In this document: in pieces, positions 17,479 to 26,845 of the stretch
Numbering within the stretch: the stretch's first letter is position 1
How the letters are laid out: each line of letters begins with the position of its first letter
NCBI GenBank assembly: GCA_031553045.1
Contig: JAVBLZ010000006.1
Span: 682,001-746,000, forward strand
From: CALXQW01 sp031553045
GTDB lineage: Bacteria > Verrucomicrobiota > Verrucomicrobiia > Opitutales > Intestinicryptomonadaceae
Direction of reading: 5' to 3'
Length of the DNA stretch: 64,000 nucleotides
Translations under genes and position numbers: made by a program
Notes under the pieces: generated by a model
Told to the model about the DNA's origin: nothing
What the model saw: the letters and a program-made list of their open reading frames with translations, nothing else
Databases searched by the model: none

Positions 17479-18117
17479 ATTTTTACAGAATTTAAGCCTT
17501 ATCAATATTTGATGAAATACACTCAGTAAGAGTATCAGAATAATTCCTACGGCAATTTTTTCCAAGGCGGCTGTGGCAAGACCGCTACCAAATAGACACA
17601 TGCAAAAAGCTATACCCCCTTGCACCGAAATAGCCACAAACATATAGACTAAATAATTTGTTTTAAGCGCCGCCAAAATCAACCCCTGAAACATATATGG
17701 CACTCCTGGTATTGCCCTCACGAAAAAATTAACACTCGCCAAATTTGCGCCCAAAAATTTACCTACGCTGAATTTTTCAAGATAGGATTTGAGTTTGCCG
17801 TTTGGAAGGCAAAACCTGCCCAACATATAACTAAAACTTGAACTTAAAAATATACCCGCTAAACAGAGCAAAAACCCGTACATAACGCCAAACACCGCAC
17901 CAGCAATCAGGTAACAGGCAGAAACCGGAAAGCCAAAGACAGTTGCAACACCTATCACCGCCAAAAAAAGCCAAGGATTCTTATTTGCCTCAAGGAATTC
18001 TTTGGCGGAATTTGAATACTCGCTTATAAAAAAAATATACATACAAAGCGCCAAAAGGGTCAGGCTTATAAAAACTCTGATTGCCGTATATAAAATATTG
18101 TTTTCTTTGCACGCCAT
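17476..18117 (-). CDS. TVP38/TMEM64 (VTT-domain) membrane protein
   Basis: This 213-residue integral membrane protein has about five to six hydrophobic segments. The central part (ATVFGFPVSACYLIAGAVFG, then a Gly-rich stretch with SYMLGRF) matches the VTT/SNARE-associated domain shared with DedA proteins, where F/GxPxS is typical. These proteins are linked to lipid scrambling or membrane homeostasis. It is a monocistronic gene whose stop lies inside the shared terminator. The substrate is unknown. Confidence 0.75.
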   Translation of the reverse strand: MACKENNILYTAIRVFISLTLLALCMYIFFISEYSNSAKEFLEANKNPWLFLAVIGVATVFGFPVSACYLIAGAVFGVMYGFLLCLAGIFLSSSFSYMLGRFCLPNGKLKSYLEKFSVGKFLGANLASVNFFVRAIPGVPYMFQGLILAALKTNYLVYMFVAISVQGGIAFCMCLFGSGLATAALEKIAVGIILILLLSVFHQILIRLKFCKN

Positions 18118-18204
18118 AAAACACCGCCAATAGATACTCTAACAAAAAAACTTGCAAGCTTCTTGTGGAAAAAGCCACAAGCTTTATCCATCAAAAAAAT
18201 AGTA

Positions 18205-18233
18205 TTGACGGGTTGTGTCAATTTGACCATACA
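18205..18233 (+). promoter_or_regulatory. candidate promoter with overlapping palindrome
   Basis: TTGACG (18205-18210) and CATACA (18228-18233) are 17 bases apart, upstream of the FAD oxidoreductase gene. The spacer contains the palindrome GTCAATTTGAC (18217-18227), and its left half also pairs with TTGAC at 18205, making a possible operator for a repressor such as the Nudix-type regulator at 21030. Confidence 0.4.
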
Positions 18234-18265
18234 CATACAAAAACAATTTACTGAAATTCAAATTT

Positions 18266-19759
18266 ATGGAAAAAAACTTTGTAACTGAAAAACCTTATAC
18301 AATTCCGATTGCGGCAACTTGCGATGTTTTGGTTGTAGGCGGGGGTCCTGCCGGTATTGGCGCAGCAATAGCATCTGCAAGAAACGGCGCAAAAACCATC
18401 CTCATAGAACGCTATGGTTTTGCCGGCGGAGCGTTGACTCAGGCAATGGTAATGCCCATGTTCACATTTCACGACATTCATGGCAGGCAAATAATCAAGG
18501 GCATAGCGCAAGATTTTATAGACCGTTTAAAATCTATAAACGCCTCTTTGGGTCATCTTACAGATTTGACTTTCGACAATGCCTCTATGACCACTTTTGA
18601 CCCTGAACTTGCCAAGCTTGTAATACTTCAAATGCTTGAAGAAGCAGGCGTTGAAATATTGCTACACACGCTATTTTCAGACACTATTGTAGAGGATGGA
18701 AAAATAACCGCCGTTATTACAGACGGCAAATCAGGCAGACAGGCTATCAAGGCAAAGTATTTCATAGACTGCACCGCCGATGCCGATGTTGCAGCTAGAA
18801 GCAACGCACCATTTACAAAAGGTCGCAACGAAGACGGCGCAATGCAGCCCGTAACCCTCTACTTTAGGATAGGCGGCGCAGATGACAAAGCGCTGCGCAA
18901 ATGGATGAAAGAAAATAGGGAGCTTTTAAAAGATTCACCCTCAGATGCAGAAATTGATGCGCAAAAGTGCATAGCATTTTTGGGCTTGAAAAATTTGATT
19001 TCGGAAGCCGTAAAGAATGGTAAAATAGACGCCCAAGTTGCGCCGAGAGTTTTGATGTACGGGTTGCCTCGCAGGGGTGAATTTTCTGTCAACACTACCC
19101 GCCTGCAAAATATAGATGGTACGAATTCTGCCGATTTAACTAGAGCAGAAATTGCTCTGCGCAAACAGGCAATTCAAGTTTTCAATTTCATAAAAGAAAA
19201 TATAGGCGGGTTTGAAAATTCTTACATCATAGATTCAGGATTGCAAGTAGGTGTGCGTGAAACTCGTCATATTCAGGGTGATTACACACTTACTCAAGAA
19301 GACGTTTTAAACTCCCACTCTTTTAAAGACGGAATTTGTTGCGGCACTTTTGCAATAGACATCCACCCACCGGACGGTAAAGCGCAGATTTTCACAGGCT
19401 CCGGAAAAAGCGTTTATGAAATACCTTATAGAAGCCTCATCCCCCAAGGTTTGGACAATCTCTTGGTGGCGGGCAGAAGCATATCTGCAACGCACGCAGC
19501 ATTCGGCTCTATAAGGGTCATGGCAACTTGCATGGCTTGCGGACAAGGCGCTGGCACTGCCGCTTCTATCTTGACGCAAAGCGGCAAACCCACACGCTCA
19601 ATAGATATTTTAGAGTTGAGAAAACGACTCTTGAATGACGGTCAATACCTCTTGAATGAAAATGTTGAGGCGGATATTGACGAGTCTTTAAAACTTTTAC
19701 GCAAGTTAAGCTGCGGCGAAAACGCCTCTCACTACAATCCATTTGAATCGGAAAAATGA
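18266..19759 (+). CDS. FAD-dependent oxidoreductase (FAD_oxidored family)
   Basis: This 497-residue protein has an N-terminal dinucleotide-binding motif, VLVVGGGPAGIGAA, with the downstream acidic residue (LIERYG) and a GG-A-T segment typical of the FAD_oxidored family. The C-terminal part contains NLLVAGRSISATHAAFGSIR and an ACGQGAGTAA motif that closes the FAD site. Members oxidise unidentified, often sugar- or organic acid-like, substrates. No signal peptide is present, so it is cytoplasmic. Its stop overlaps the start of the MFS gene (ATGA), which indicates that transporter and enzyme act on the same compound. Confidence 0.85.
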   Translation: MEKNFVTEKPYTIPIAATCDVLVVGGGPAGIGAAIASARNGAKTILIERYGFAGGALTQAMVMPMFTFHDIHGRQIIKGIAQDFIDRLKSINASLGHLTDLTFDNASMTTFDPELAKLVILQMLEEAGVEILLHTLFSDTIVEDGKITAVITDGKSGRQAIKAKYFIDCTADADVAARSNAPFTKGRNEDGAMQPVTLYFRIGGADDKALRKWMKENRELLKDSPSDAEIDAQKCIAFLGLKNLISEAVKNGKIDAQVAPRVLMYGLPRRGEFSVNTTRLQNIDGTNSADLTRAEIALRKQAIQVFNFIKENIGGFENSYIIDSGLQVGVRETRHIQGDYTLTQEDVLNSHSFKDGICCGTFAIDIHPPDGKAQIFTGSGKSVYEIPYRSLIPQGLDNLLVAGRSISATHAAFGSIRVMATCMACGQGAGTAASILTQSGKPTRSIDILELRKRLLNDGQYLLNENVEADIDESLKLLRKLSCGENASHYNPFESEK

Positions 19760-21027
19760 GCGCAAAGCCTTCAGGAAATTTAAGATGGAAGATAGTTTTT
19801 TTGCTCTCTTTGGCATCTGCGCTCAACGCCATAGACCGCAACACGCTGGGTATCCTTGCTAAAACCATACAGGAAGAATTTTTCTGGACAGATTCAGATT
19901 ACGCAAATCTGACGGCGATATTTATATTTAGCTACACATTGATGTACGCCTTAAGCGGCAGAATCATAGATAAAATAGGCACAAGAAACGGGCTTGGAAT
20001 ATTCCTCGGCGGTTGGTCTTTTGTTACAATGATGCATGCGGCGGCACATTCCGTAAGCCAGTTTGGAATTGCAAGGTTTTTTCTTGGAATCACGGAGTCC
20101 GCAAATTTTCCCGCAGGCGTCAAGGCGTGCACAGAGTGGTTTCCTCTGCGTGAGAGGGCGTTGGCAATAGGGATATTTAATGCGGGCACTGCAATAGGGG
20201 CGGCGCTTGCAGTGCCAATAGTTTCCTTTACGGCAATACATTTGGGTTGGCGTAGCGCATTTATTATAACAGGTATTTTGGGTTTTATTTGGCTGATATT
20301 TTGGTTTAAAAATTACAGAACACCTCAGGAGCACACTGCGCTTTCAGTTGAAGAAAAAAATCTGATATTGGAAAATTCCGAAAGCAGCTTTGCTGAACAA
20401 AAAACCAAAATTTCATTTTTTAAACTTATGATGCGTAAAGAAACTTGGGGCTGCTTTTGCGCAAGAATTTTTATAGACCCAGTTACATATTTCCTGCTTT
20501 TTTGGGTGCCTAAATATCTACAAGACACCCATGGATTTTCTTTGTCAGAAATAGGCGTTATGGCGTGGATGCCTTATACTGCAATGGGTATTGGCACTAT
20601 CTTGGGCGGAGCGCTTCCCAAATATTTGGTTGAAAAAAAATCATGGTCGCTGAACAGGGCGAGAAAAACCATGATGTTTTCTTCATCTCTTGCGATAGCC
20701 GCACTTTGCGCCCTGCTCTACTTTGGCGCAAGCGCATGGGTGTCTGTTGCGGCGTTGTCGTTAATGATGCTAAGCCATGGAATCTGGGCGAACATAACAA
20801 TATCTTCAGAAATCTACCCAAAAAGCGTGCAGGCAACAATTACAGGAGTTGGCGGAACATTGGGCGGAATAACAAGCGTTGCGTCTCAAAAACTTTTGGG
20901 GGCGACAATAGGATTATATTCGTACTTGCCTGTATTTATCTACATAGGCGGCGCATACATGCTTGCTTTTATCTGCGTGGTTTTACTTGCGGGCAAGCTT
21001 GGCCATATCAGGAATTTGGATGAATAA
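19756..21027 (+). CDS. MFS transporter (anion:cation symporter-like)
   Basis: This 423-residue protein has twelve predicted membrane segments. It begins with NAIDRNTLGILA, similar to the AxDRxxLs motif of the hexuronate/galactonate ACS branch. A RFFLGITESANFPAG motif in TM4 and the WFPLRERALAIG loop also fit that branch. It probably imports an organic anion such as a sugar acid, oxidised or reduced by the co-transcribed FAD enzyme. It converges with the regulator gene, with only two bases between the stops. Confidence 0.85.
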   Translation: MSAKPSGNLRWKIVFLLSLASALNAIDRNTLGILAKTIQEEFFWTDSDYANLTAIFIFSYTLMYALSGRIIDKIGTRNGLGIFLGGWSFVTMMHAAAHSVSQFGIARFFLGITESANFPAGVKACTEWFPLRERALAIGIFNAGTAIGAALAVPIVSFTAIHLGWRSAFIITGILGFIWLIFWFKNYRTPQEHTALSVEEKNLILENSESSFAEQKTKISFFKLMMRKETWGCFCARIFIDPVTYFLLFWVPKYLQDTHGFSLSEIGVMAWMPYTAMGIGTILGGALPKYLVEKKSWSLNRARKTMMFSSSLAIAALCALLYFGASAWVSVAALSLMMLSHGIWANITISSEIYPKSVQATITGVGGTLGGITSVASQKLLGATIGLYSYLPVFIYIGGAYMLAFICVVLLAGKLGHIRNLDE

Positions 21028-21029
21028 GG

Positions 21030-21701
21030 CTAGCCCAAAGACAAAAAGAATTTGTTTTTGTTATCCCAATTCCAGCCGTAAGTTTTAGCCTTCGGCCCAC
21101 GGATATGCCTGTAGCCAATGTGCGTCAGCAAATTTTGTTTCAGCAAATCTCTCCTAAAATTTGAAAGCCCCACTTTGCGCCCTAGTATTGCGCTATAAAC
21201 TAACGCCAGCTCGGATATGGTAAATTCTTTAGGCAGAAAGTATGGAGATATTGGCGAATATTGAATTTTAGACCGCAAACGCTCTACCGCAACTTCTACT
21301 ATCTCTTTATGGTCAAACGCCCAAGAAAATTTTTTTGCCGCCTGTGCGTCAAGCCATTCAAAACGGTTAATTCTGGAATCTCCCCCCGGAATATCTTTGG
21401 GAATGGGAATCAAACCATAATGCGCTATTGCGATTATACGCTTGCGAGAGTCTCTTAATGGAGAGGTGAATGTTGCCAACTGCTCCAAATAACTAGGTTT
21501 TAAACCTATTGATTTTATTTTTCTATCGCAGGCTTCTGGCGCACTTTCGTCTTCATAAATATATGAACCCGGCAAAGAGAGGTTGTCTTTATGCGGGGGC
21601 TGAGTTCTGCGTCCAGTGAGCATTACAAGGCGCTGGTTTATTATTCCAAACAAAACCAAATCTACGGCAACGGTGATTTTTGAAGACTTATGAACTGACA
21701 T
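21030..21701 (-). CDS. Nudix-related transcriptional regulator (NrtR-like)
   Basis: This 223-residue protein has an N-terminal Nudix-fold domain (about 1-145) and a C-terminal winged-helix domain (about 150-223; FTISELALVYSAILG, then NFRRDLLK). The Nudix box is degenerate: in GSYIYEDESAPEACDRKIKS the REUxEE catalytic residues are not all kept. This is expected for NrtR-type regulators that sense rather than cleave a nucleotide or sugar derivative. It is convergent with, and likely controls, the FAD oxidoreductase-MFS operon. Relatives in other bacteria regulate NAD or pentose metabolism; the ligand here is unknown. Confidence 0.75.
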   Translation of the reverse strand: MSVHKSSKITVAVDLVLFGIINQRLVMLTGRRTQPPHKDNLSLPGSYIYEDESAPEACDRKIKSIGLKPSYLEQLATFTSPLRDSRKRIIAIAHYGLIPIPKDIPGGDSRINRFEWLDAQAAKKFSWAFDHKEIVEVAVERLRSKIQYSPISPYFLPKEFTISELALVYSAILGRKVGLSNFRRDLLKQNLLTHIGYRHIRGPKAKTYGWNWDNKNKFFLSLG

Positions 21702-21900
21702 TTTAAAAAAAATTATTCACCCAAGTCTTGAGAAGTTAGCCAAAAGGTCGAGTTTTTTTTGACATTTATGAGGTCTGATTTCGGCAAATGCAAAAGATAT
21801 TTGACGAATCGGCAAAATACATCATCATTAAGCGGATAAATTTTAATCCGAATTTGTTGGGTTTAGATAAGCCTGCAAATTCACAATTCACTTTTGATAC
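21702..21900. other. intergenic region upstream of leuS
   Basis: These 199 bases lie between two divergently transcribed genes. A TTGACG at 21801 has no convincing -10 partner. CGGAT at 21833 and ATCCG at 21846 form a short hairpin in the likely leuS leader. I see no T-box hallmarks or tRNA. Confidence 0.35.
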
Positions 21901-24648
21901 ATGGCTACTGAAAATTTAGATTACGACTTTCTAAAAATTGAACCGTTTTGGCAGAAAAAATGGGATGAAAATAAGACATTCAAAGCCGATGACTTTAGTG
22001 GCAAACCAAAATACTATATTTTGGATATGTTTCCGTATCCATCCGGCTCAGGCTTGCATATAGGGCATCCTGAGGGCTATACCGCCAGCGACATTTTGGC
22101 TAGATTTAAAAAGGCAAACGGTTTTAACGTGCTTCATCCCATGGGTTGGGACGCATTTGGTCTGCCTGCCGAGCAATATGCCGTTAAAACGGGTACACAC
22201 CCCGCAATCACAACTGCAAAGAATATAGAAAATTTCAAAAAGCAAATTAAGAGCATTGGCTTTGCGATAGACTGGGATAGGGAAATCAACACTACCGACC
22301 TAAATTACGTCAGATGGACGCAGTGGATATTTTTACAGCTCTTCAAAAAGGGTTTGGCGTATGTGGATAAAAAACCCGTATGGTGGTGTCCGCAACTGGG
22401 CACGGTTTTAGCCAATGAAGAAATTATAGACGGCAAGAGCGAAGTCGGCAATCACCCTGTTGAAAGACGCAACTTAAGACAATGGGTTTTGAAGATTACC
22501 GCATACGCCGACAAGCTCATAGAAGGTCTCAAAGACCTTGATTGGCCGGACTCTACAAAGCGTTTGCAGACAAATTGGATAGGCCGTTCGGAAGGTGCAG
22601 TCGTAGATTTTTCTCTGGAAGATTTTTCGGAAAAGCTCACGGTATTTACAACAAGGCCCGACACTCTTTACGGGGTAACCTACATGGTTATATCTCCAGA
22701 GCATCCTCTTTTGGAAAAACTTACAAGCCCTGAAAACAAGGCGCAAATTGCAGATTACATCAAGCAATCCGCAAGCAAGAGTGACTTGGATAGAACAGAT
22801 TTGGCGAAAGACAAAACGGGGGTATTTACAGGCTCTTATGCAATCAACCCTCTCAACAACAAGCGTGTGCCCATTTGGGTTGCAGACTATGTGCTTATGA
22901 GCTACGGCACGGGCGCAATCATGGCGGTTCCCGCCCATGATGAAAGAGATTACGACTTTGCCGTAAAATACAACATCCCCGTAATTAGGGTAATTGACAA
23001 AAAAGACAAGCAAGGCAACGACATCGCCCTGCCCTTTACGGATGTCGGCACGATGATAAATTCCGCCGAATGGGACGGCACATCTTCTGACCTAGGAAAA
23101 GCAAAAATCACCGCCCTGCTAGAAGAAAAAAATCTCGGCAAAAAGAGCGTGAATTACAAATTGAGAGACTGGCTTTTCTCACGCCAGCGCTATTGGGGTG
23201 AGCCATTCCCCATACTCTGGGTTGATGAAGCATCCTACAACAAAGCAAAGAAAACCCCCTTGGCGGCAAACTTGCCGACTGAGCCTGTCTGCTATCAAGA
23301 CGATGATTCCGGAGAAACTTTCTATGCTATTGCCCTGCCAGATTCTCAGCTACCACTGCCCCTTCCAAAGCTTGAAAGCTACCTGCCTTCCGGCACCGGA
23401 GAAAGCCCTCTGGCAAATGAGAAGTCTTGGGTAAACGTGTGGCTTAATTTAGACACTGGCGAAACTATATCGTCTTCTGAAAATAAACCTGAATCCGCAA
23501 GCTGGGTGTCTGCAAAGCGTGAAACCAACACAATGCCTCAGTGGGCGGGTTCTTGCTGGTATCATCTGCGCTATTGCGACAACCAAAATACGCAAAACCT
23601 AATCTCTGCTGAAAAAGAAAAATACTGGCAGGCGCCGGACTTTTATATAGGCGGTGCGGAACATGCGGTATTGCATTTGCTGTACGCTCGTTTTTGGCAC
23701 AAAGTCCTTTACGATTGCGGCGTTGTTACAACTTCTGAGCCTTATAAAAAACTTTTTCACCAAGGCATTATTTTAGGTCAGATGGAATATTCCGCATATA
23801 AAAATTCCGACGGGAATTTTGTGGACTATACAGAAGCGTTAGATAAAGAAGGCTATACCCTGCTGAAACTTTCAGAAGACGATGTTGTAAAGGCGGGAGA
23901 CGCTTTTGTGCTAAAGTCTGACGGCAAAACGCTTGTTGATGCACGCTGTTATAAGATGAGCAAAAGCCGTGGCAATGTGGTAAACCCTGACGACATTATC
24001 AAAGAATACGGTGCGGACTCTTTGCGCCTCTATGAAATGTTCTTGGGCCCTCTGGAAGACCAAAAACCTTGGAATACCAGAGGCATTGAAGGCGTATTCC
24101 GCTTTTTAAGAAAAGTATGGCGTGAGTATATCAATAAAGACGGCGCATTGTCTGAAAAAATTTCAGCCTCCTCCATAGATGACGAAGTTTTGTCTAAAGC
24201 CCTGCATGAAACCATACGCAAGGTTACAAGCGATATTGAAAATCTGCGCTTCAACACAGCCATAAGCCAGATGATGATTTTTATATCAGCCCTCCAAAAG
24301 GCTGAAACAATTTCAAAAAAATCTGCGGAAGATTTTATAAAACTTCTTGCGCCATTTGCGCCGCACATTTGCGAAGAAATCTGGTCTAGAATGGGCAATG
24401 CGGATTCTGTAAGCGCCGCCCCTTGGCCAAGTTTTGACGCCTCAAAGCTGGAGCAGTCTGTCTTTAATATTGCAGTGCAAGTAAACGGAAAGTTGCGCGC
24501 AGAAATACAGGCAAACAAAACCGACTCTCAGGACGCCATCTTAGCCAACGCCAAGGCGCAGGAAAAAGTCTTGGCGCACACGCAGGGCAAAACAATTATC
24601 AAAGAAATCTATGTTGCCGGAAAAATCGTAAACTTGGTTGTAAAATGA
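21901..24648 (+). CDS. leuS: leucyl-tRNA synthetase
   Basis: This is a 915-residue class I synthetase. The N-terminal catalytic core shows FPYPSGSGLHIGHPEGY (HIGH motif). It is followed by a CP1 editing domain (TTRPDTLYGVTYM and GTGAIMAVPAHDERD) that hydrolyses mischarged tRNA-Leu. The YKMSKSRGNVVNPDD segment (KMSKS) and a C-terminal anticodon-binding region complete the protein. Length and motif order are those of bacterial LeuRS. It is the first gene of an operon; the next gene starts at an ATGA overlap. Confidence 0.97.
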   Translation: MATENLDYDFLKIEPFWQKKWDENKTFKADDFSGKPKYYILDMFPYPSGSGLHIGHPEGYTASDILARFKKANGFNVLHPMGWDAFGLPAEQYAVKTGTHPAITTAKNIENFKKQIKSIGFAIDWDREINTTDLNYVRWTQWIFLQLFKKGLAYVDKKPVWWCPQLGTVLANEEIIDGKSEVGNHPVERRNLRQWVLKITAYADKLIEGLKDLDWPDSTKRLQTNWIGRSEGAVVDFSLEDFSEKLTVFTTRPDTLYGVTYMVISPEHPLLEKLTSPENKAQIADYIKQSASKSDLDRTDLAKDKTGVFTGSYAINPLNNKRVPIWVADYVLMSYGTGAIMAVPAHDERDYDFAVKYNIPVIRVIDKKDKQGNDIALPFTDVGTMINSAEWDGTSSDLGKAKITALLEEKNLGKKSVNYKLRDWLFSRQRYWGEPFPILWVDEASYNKAKKTPLAANLPTEPVCYQDDDSGETFYAIALPDSQLPLPLPKLESYLPSGTGESPLANEKSWVNVWLNLDTGETISSSENKPESASWVSAKRETNTMPQWAGSCWYHLRYCDNQNTQNLISAEKEKYWQAPDFYIGGAEHAVLHLLYARFWHKVLYDCGVVTTSEPYKKLFHQGIILGQMEYSAYKNSDGNFVDYTEALDKEGYTLLKLSEDDVVKAGDAFVLKSDGKTLVDARCYKMSKSRGNVVNPDDIIKEYGADSLRLYEMFLGPLEDQKPWNTRGIEGVFRFLRKVWREYINKDGALSEKISASSIDDEVLSKALHETIRKVTSDIENLRFNTAISQMMIFISALQKAETISKKSAEDFIKLLAPFAPHICEEIWSRMGNADSVSAAPWPSFDASKLEQSVFNIAVQVNGKLRAEIQANKTDSQDAILANAKAQEKVLAHTQGKTIIKEIYVAGKIVNLVVK

Positions 24649-25457
24649 GTTTCAGAATAATCATACTCTTAATTTTGCTCTCCTTATCTGCCAAACTTTT
24701 TGCAGATATTCCCTCTTCCACCTTGGGCTCAGATTACGGCACTTTCCAAAATGGATATGTCTTTATCCACACCGCAAAGGGCAATATTTCTTTCTCAAAA
24801 AATTCCGAAAAATTAAACGTTACACAGTTTGATTTTATGGAGGCAAAGGGGTTGAGCGTAACCATATCCACGCCCTCACGCCTTACAATGGTGCTTTCAA
24901 ACTCTCTGGCAATTTGCGCTGAAGCCAAGTGCAAATTCACAATAGAAAAGTTTGAGCAGGTTATGCCTTTTGCACCGTCTATGGACATCAAAACTGAAAA
25001 GTCCCGCACGGTGCTTGTGATATTTGTGGAATACGGCAAGCTCTACTTTAGTGCGCCCAACGCAAGGTCAACAAGCAAGACCACAATCAAGACTACGGTT
25101 GGCAACCTTGAGCCTCAGGCAACAGATTATATTGTTCAATCAGACGGCGTGAGCTTCAAAACATACGTGCTAAAAGGTCAGATGCGGTTTTTTGCCTCCG
25201 ACGGCAGAAGCGACTTTTTGAAGGAAAACCAGTGCGGCACTTATTCTCAAAATTCCACGGATAAAAAATACCCTCTTGAGGCCCAACTTATCGCAATTTC
25301 TGAGATAGACGCCTACGAAGCCAAACTTAAAAATTCGAGAAGTGTCGCCGAAAAAATCTACTTTTATTTTGATGACAGTAAAAAACTTGCCGTAAAAATG
25401 TTGGTCTCAAAAGAATTCTTTTTGAGAAAACCAAAGTATGACCACAGACCGTTTTAG
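24645..25457 (+). CDS. exported FecR-like protein of unknown function
   Basis: This 270-residue protein has an N-terminal signal peptide (IIILLILLSLSAKLFA). The mature part is beta-rich and Lys-rich, with a segment (ISTPSRLTMVLSNSLAIC...TVLVIFVEYGKLYF...YIVQSDGVSF) resembling the FecR-type beta-helix fold. It has neither the N-terminal anti-sigma helix nor a sigma factor gene nearby. It overlaps leuS by four bases and is followed two bases later by lpxI, so it is expressed with them. I assign no function; the FecR resemblance is weak. Confidence 0.6.
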   Translation: MSFRIIILLILLSLSAKLFADIPSSTLGSDYGTFQNGYVFIHTAKGNISFSKNSEKLNVTQFDFMEAKGLSVTISTPSRLTMVLSNSLAICAEAKCKFTIEKFEQVMPFAPSMDIKTEKSRTVLVIFVEYGKLYFSAPNARSTSKTTIKTTVGNLEPQATDYIVQSDGVSFKTYVLKGQMRFFASDGRSDFLKENQCGTYSQNSTDKKYPLEAQLIAISEIDAYEAKLKNSRSVAEKIYFYFDDSKKLAVKMLVSKEFFLRKPKYDHRPF

Positions 25458-25459
25458 CT

Positions 25460-26299
25460 ATGCCTTCAAAATATCTGCCTGAAAATTTTGACCACTCAAA
25501 AACTTTATGTCTTATTGCCGGCAGGGGCAATTATCCCATATTGTTGGCAAAAAGCGCAAAATCTGCGGGGGTAAAAATTAAGCTCATTGCATTTGAGGGT
25601 GAGACTGATGAAAGCTTTTACAACTCTTTTTCAGATTCTGAAAAAATTACAATTAAAGTTGGTCAGGTTGGCAAAATGCTTAAATGGTTAAAAGTTTTTG
25701 AGGCGTCTTATGCGGTTATGGCGGGTCAGATAACGCCTCGCAAGCTTTTCAAGGGAATGCTTCCTGACCTCAAGGCAATAACAATGCTTGCCAAACTTAA
25801 AAAGCGCAATGCCGAAACCATCTTTGGCGCTATTGCGGAGGAGATAGAAAAGTTGGGCGTAAAGCTCTTGGATGCAAGGGCTTTTATGGACGCCTTTATG
25901 GCGCCTGCTGGTTTTTTTAGCGGCAAAAATTGGGATATAAGCCCTGAAAATCTTGACTACGCAATAAACGTAACAAGAGAATGCGCAAAGCTGGATATAG
26001 GTCAGGGTGCAGTTTTTTCAAGAGGTACGGTTATAGCCGTGGAGGCATTTGAGGGCACAGACCCAATGTTGGAAAGGGCCGGAACTTTTGGCGCAAAACA
26101 TCTTTTATTTGTAAAGACCGTCAAAAATAATCAGGATTATCGCTTTGATGTGCCTGTCATAGGTTTACGTACTTTGCAAAAGTTGGCGGCAGCCAACATA
26201 AGAAACGTTGTGCTTGAAGCGGGTAAGGTCATAATTTTAGATTATGACGAAGCCAAGCTGCTGGCGGAAAAAGAAAAAATTAAGATTTTTGGAATATGA
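25460..26299 (+). CDS. lpxI: UDP-2,3-diacylglucosamine pyrophosphatase LpxI
   Basis: This 279-residue protein matches the LpxI family (formerly DUF1009): an N-terminal CLIAGRGNYPILLA segment, then MAGQITPRKLF, and the conserved C-terminal GQGAVFSRGTVIAVEAFEGTDPML core. LpxI hydrolyses UDP-2,3-diacyl-GlcN to lipid X in lipid A synthesis and replaces LpxH in many lineages. It shows that the organism makes lipid A. The start follows the FecR-like gene by two bases and the stop overlaps sufE (ATGA). Confidence 0.9.
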   Translation: MPSKYLPENFDHSKTLCLIAGRGNYPILLAKSAKSAGVKIKLIAFEGETDESFYNSFSDSEKITIKVGQVGKMLKWLKVFEASYAVMAGQITPRKLFKGMLPDLKAITMLAKLKKRNAETIFGAIAEEIEKLGVKLLDARAFMDAFMAPAGFFSGKNWDISPENLDYAINVTRECAKLDIGQGAVFSRGTVIAVEAFEGTDPMLERAGTFGAKHLLFVKTVKNNQDYRFDVPVIGLRTLQKLAAANIRNVVLEAGKVIILDYDEAKLLAEKEKIKIFGI

Positions 26300-26712
26300 C
26301 AGGTTCGGTAGAAGACAGAAAAGCTGCGCTCAAAGAGGAATTTGAATTTTTCACAGACCCTCAAGAGCGTTTTGAATACATAATTTCAAAGACAAAAAAT
26401 TTAGAGCCTTTGCCAAAAGAGCTTAAAATTGATGAATTTTTTGTAAAGGGGTGCGTTTCGGGGCTTTGGGTAATACCCTCTTTTCAAGACGGCAAATGCT
26501 ATTTTAAATCTGACGCAGACTCTGTAATCACAAAAGGTATCGCACACTTGGTCTGCGATATGTATTCCGGTCTTAGCCCTACTGAAATTTTGGGTTTTGA
26601 TACTGAATTTTTAGATGCCATAGGTGTTTTAGAACAGCTTTCTGCAAACAGGCGCAACGGTCTTAGCCAGCTCATAAAACGCATCAGGACCTACGCTGAA
26701 ATATGTGTGTAA
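26296..26712 (+). CDS. sufE: SufE-family Fe-S cluster assembly protein
   Basis: This 138-residue protein has the sulfur-accepting cysteine Cys53 in FVKGCVSGLWV and the usual SufE fold residues around DPQERFEYII and SANRRNGLSQLIKRI. SufE takes sulfane sulfur from the cysteine desulfurase SufS and passes it to the SufBCD scaffold. No other suf genes are adjacent. It is the last gene of the leuS operon. Confidence 0.85.
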   Translation: MTGSVEDRKAALKEEFEFFTDPQERFEYIISKTKNLEPLPKELKIDEFFVKGCVSGLWVIPSFQDGKCYFKSDADSVITKGIAHLVCDMYSGLSPTEILGFDTEFLDAIGVLEQLSANRRNGLSQLIKRIRTYAEICV

Positions 26713-26845
26713 ATATTTTTTTAAGAAAGTGCTTGAACTATTGATATAATTAAAGCATTATCTCGCCAAAAGAAACTTTTTTGACTGTGTCAGAAAGGTC
26801 TAGATTTTTAAACTACAATAAAAAACTCCATAAAAATATAAGCTA

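Noticed and set aside
21721..21900. T-box leader for leuS
   Set aside because: No specifier loop or T-box consensus (TGGNACCGCG) could be seen; only a short hairpin is present.
24645..25457. FecR-type anti-sigma regulator
   Set aside because: It has a cleavable signal peptide, lacks the cytoplasmic anti-sigma helix and has no sigma factor neighbour, so only a loose fold similarity was kept.
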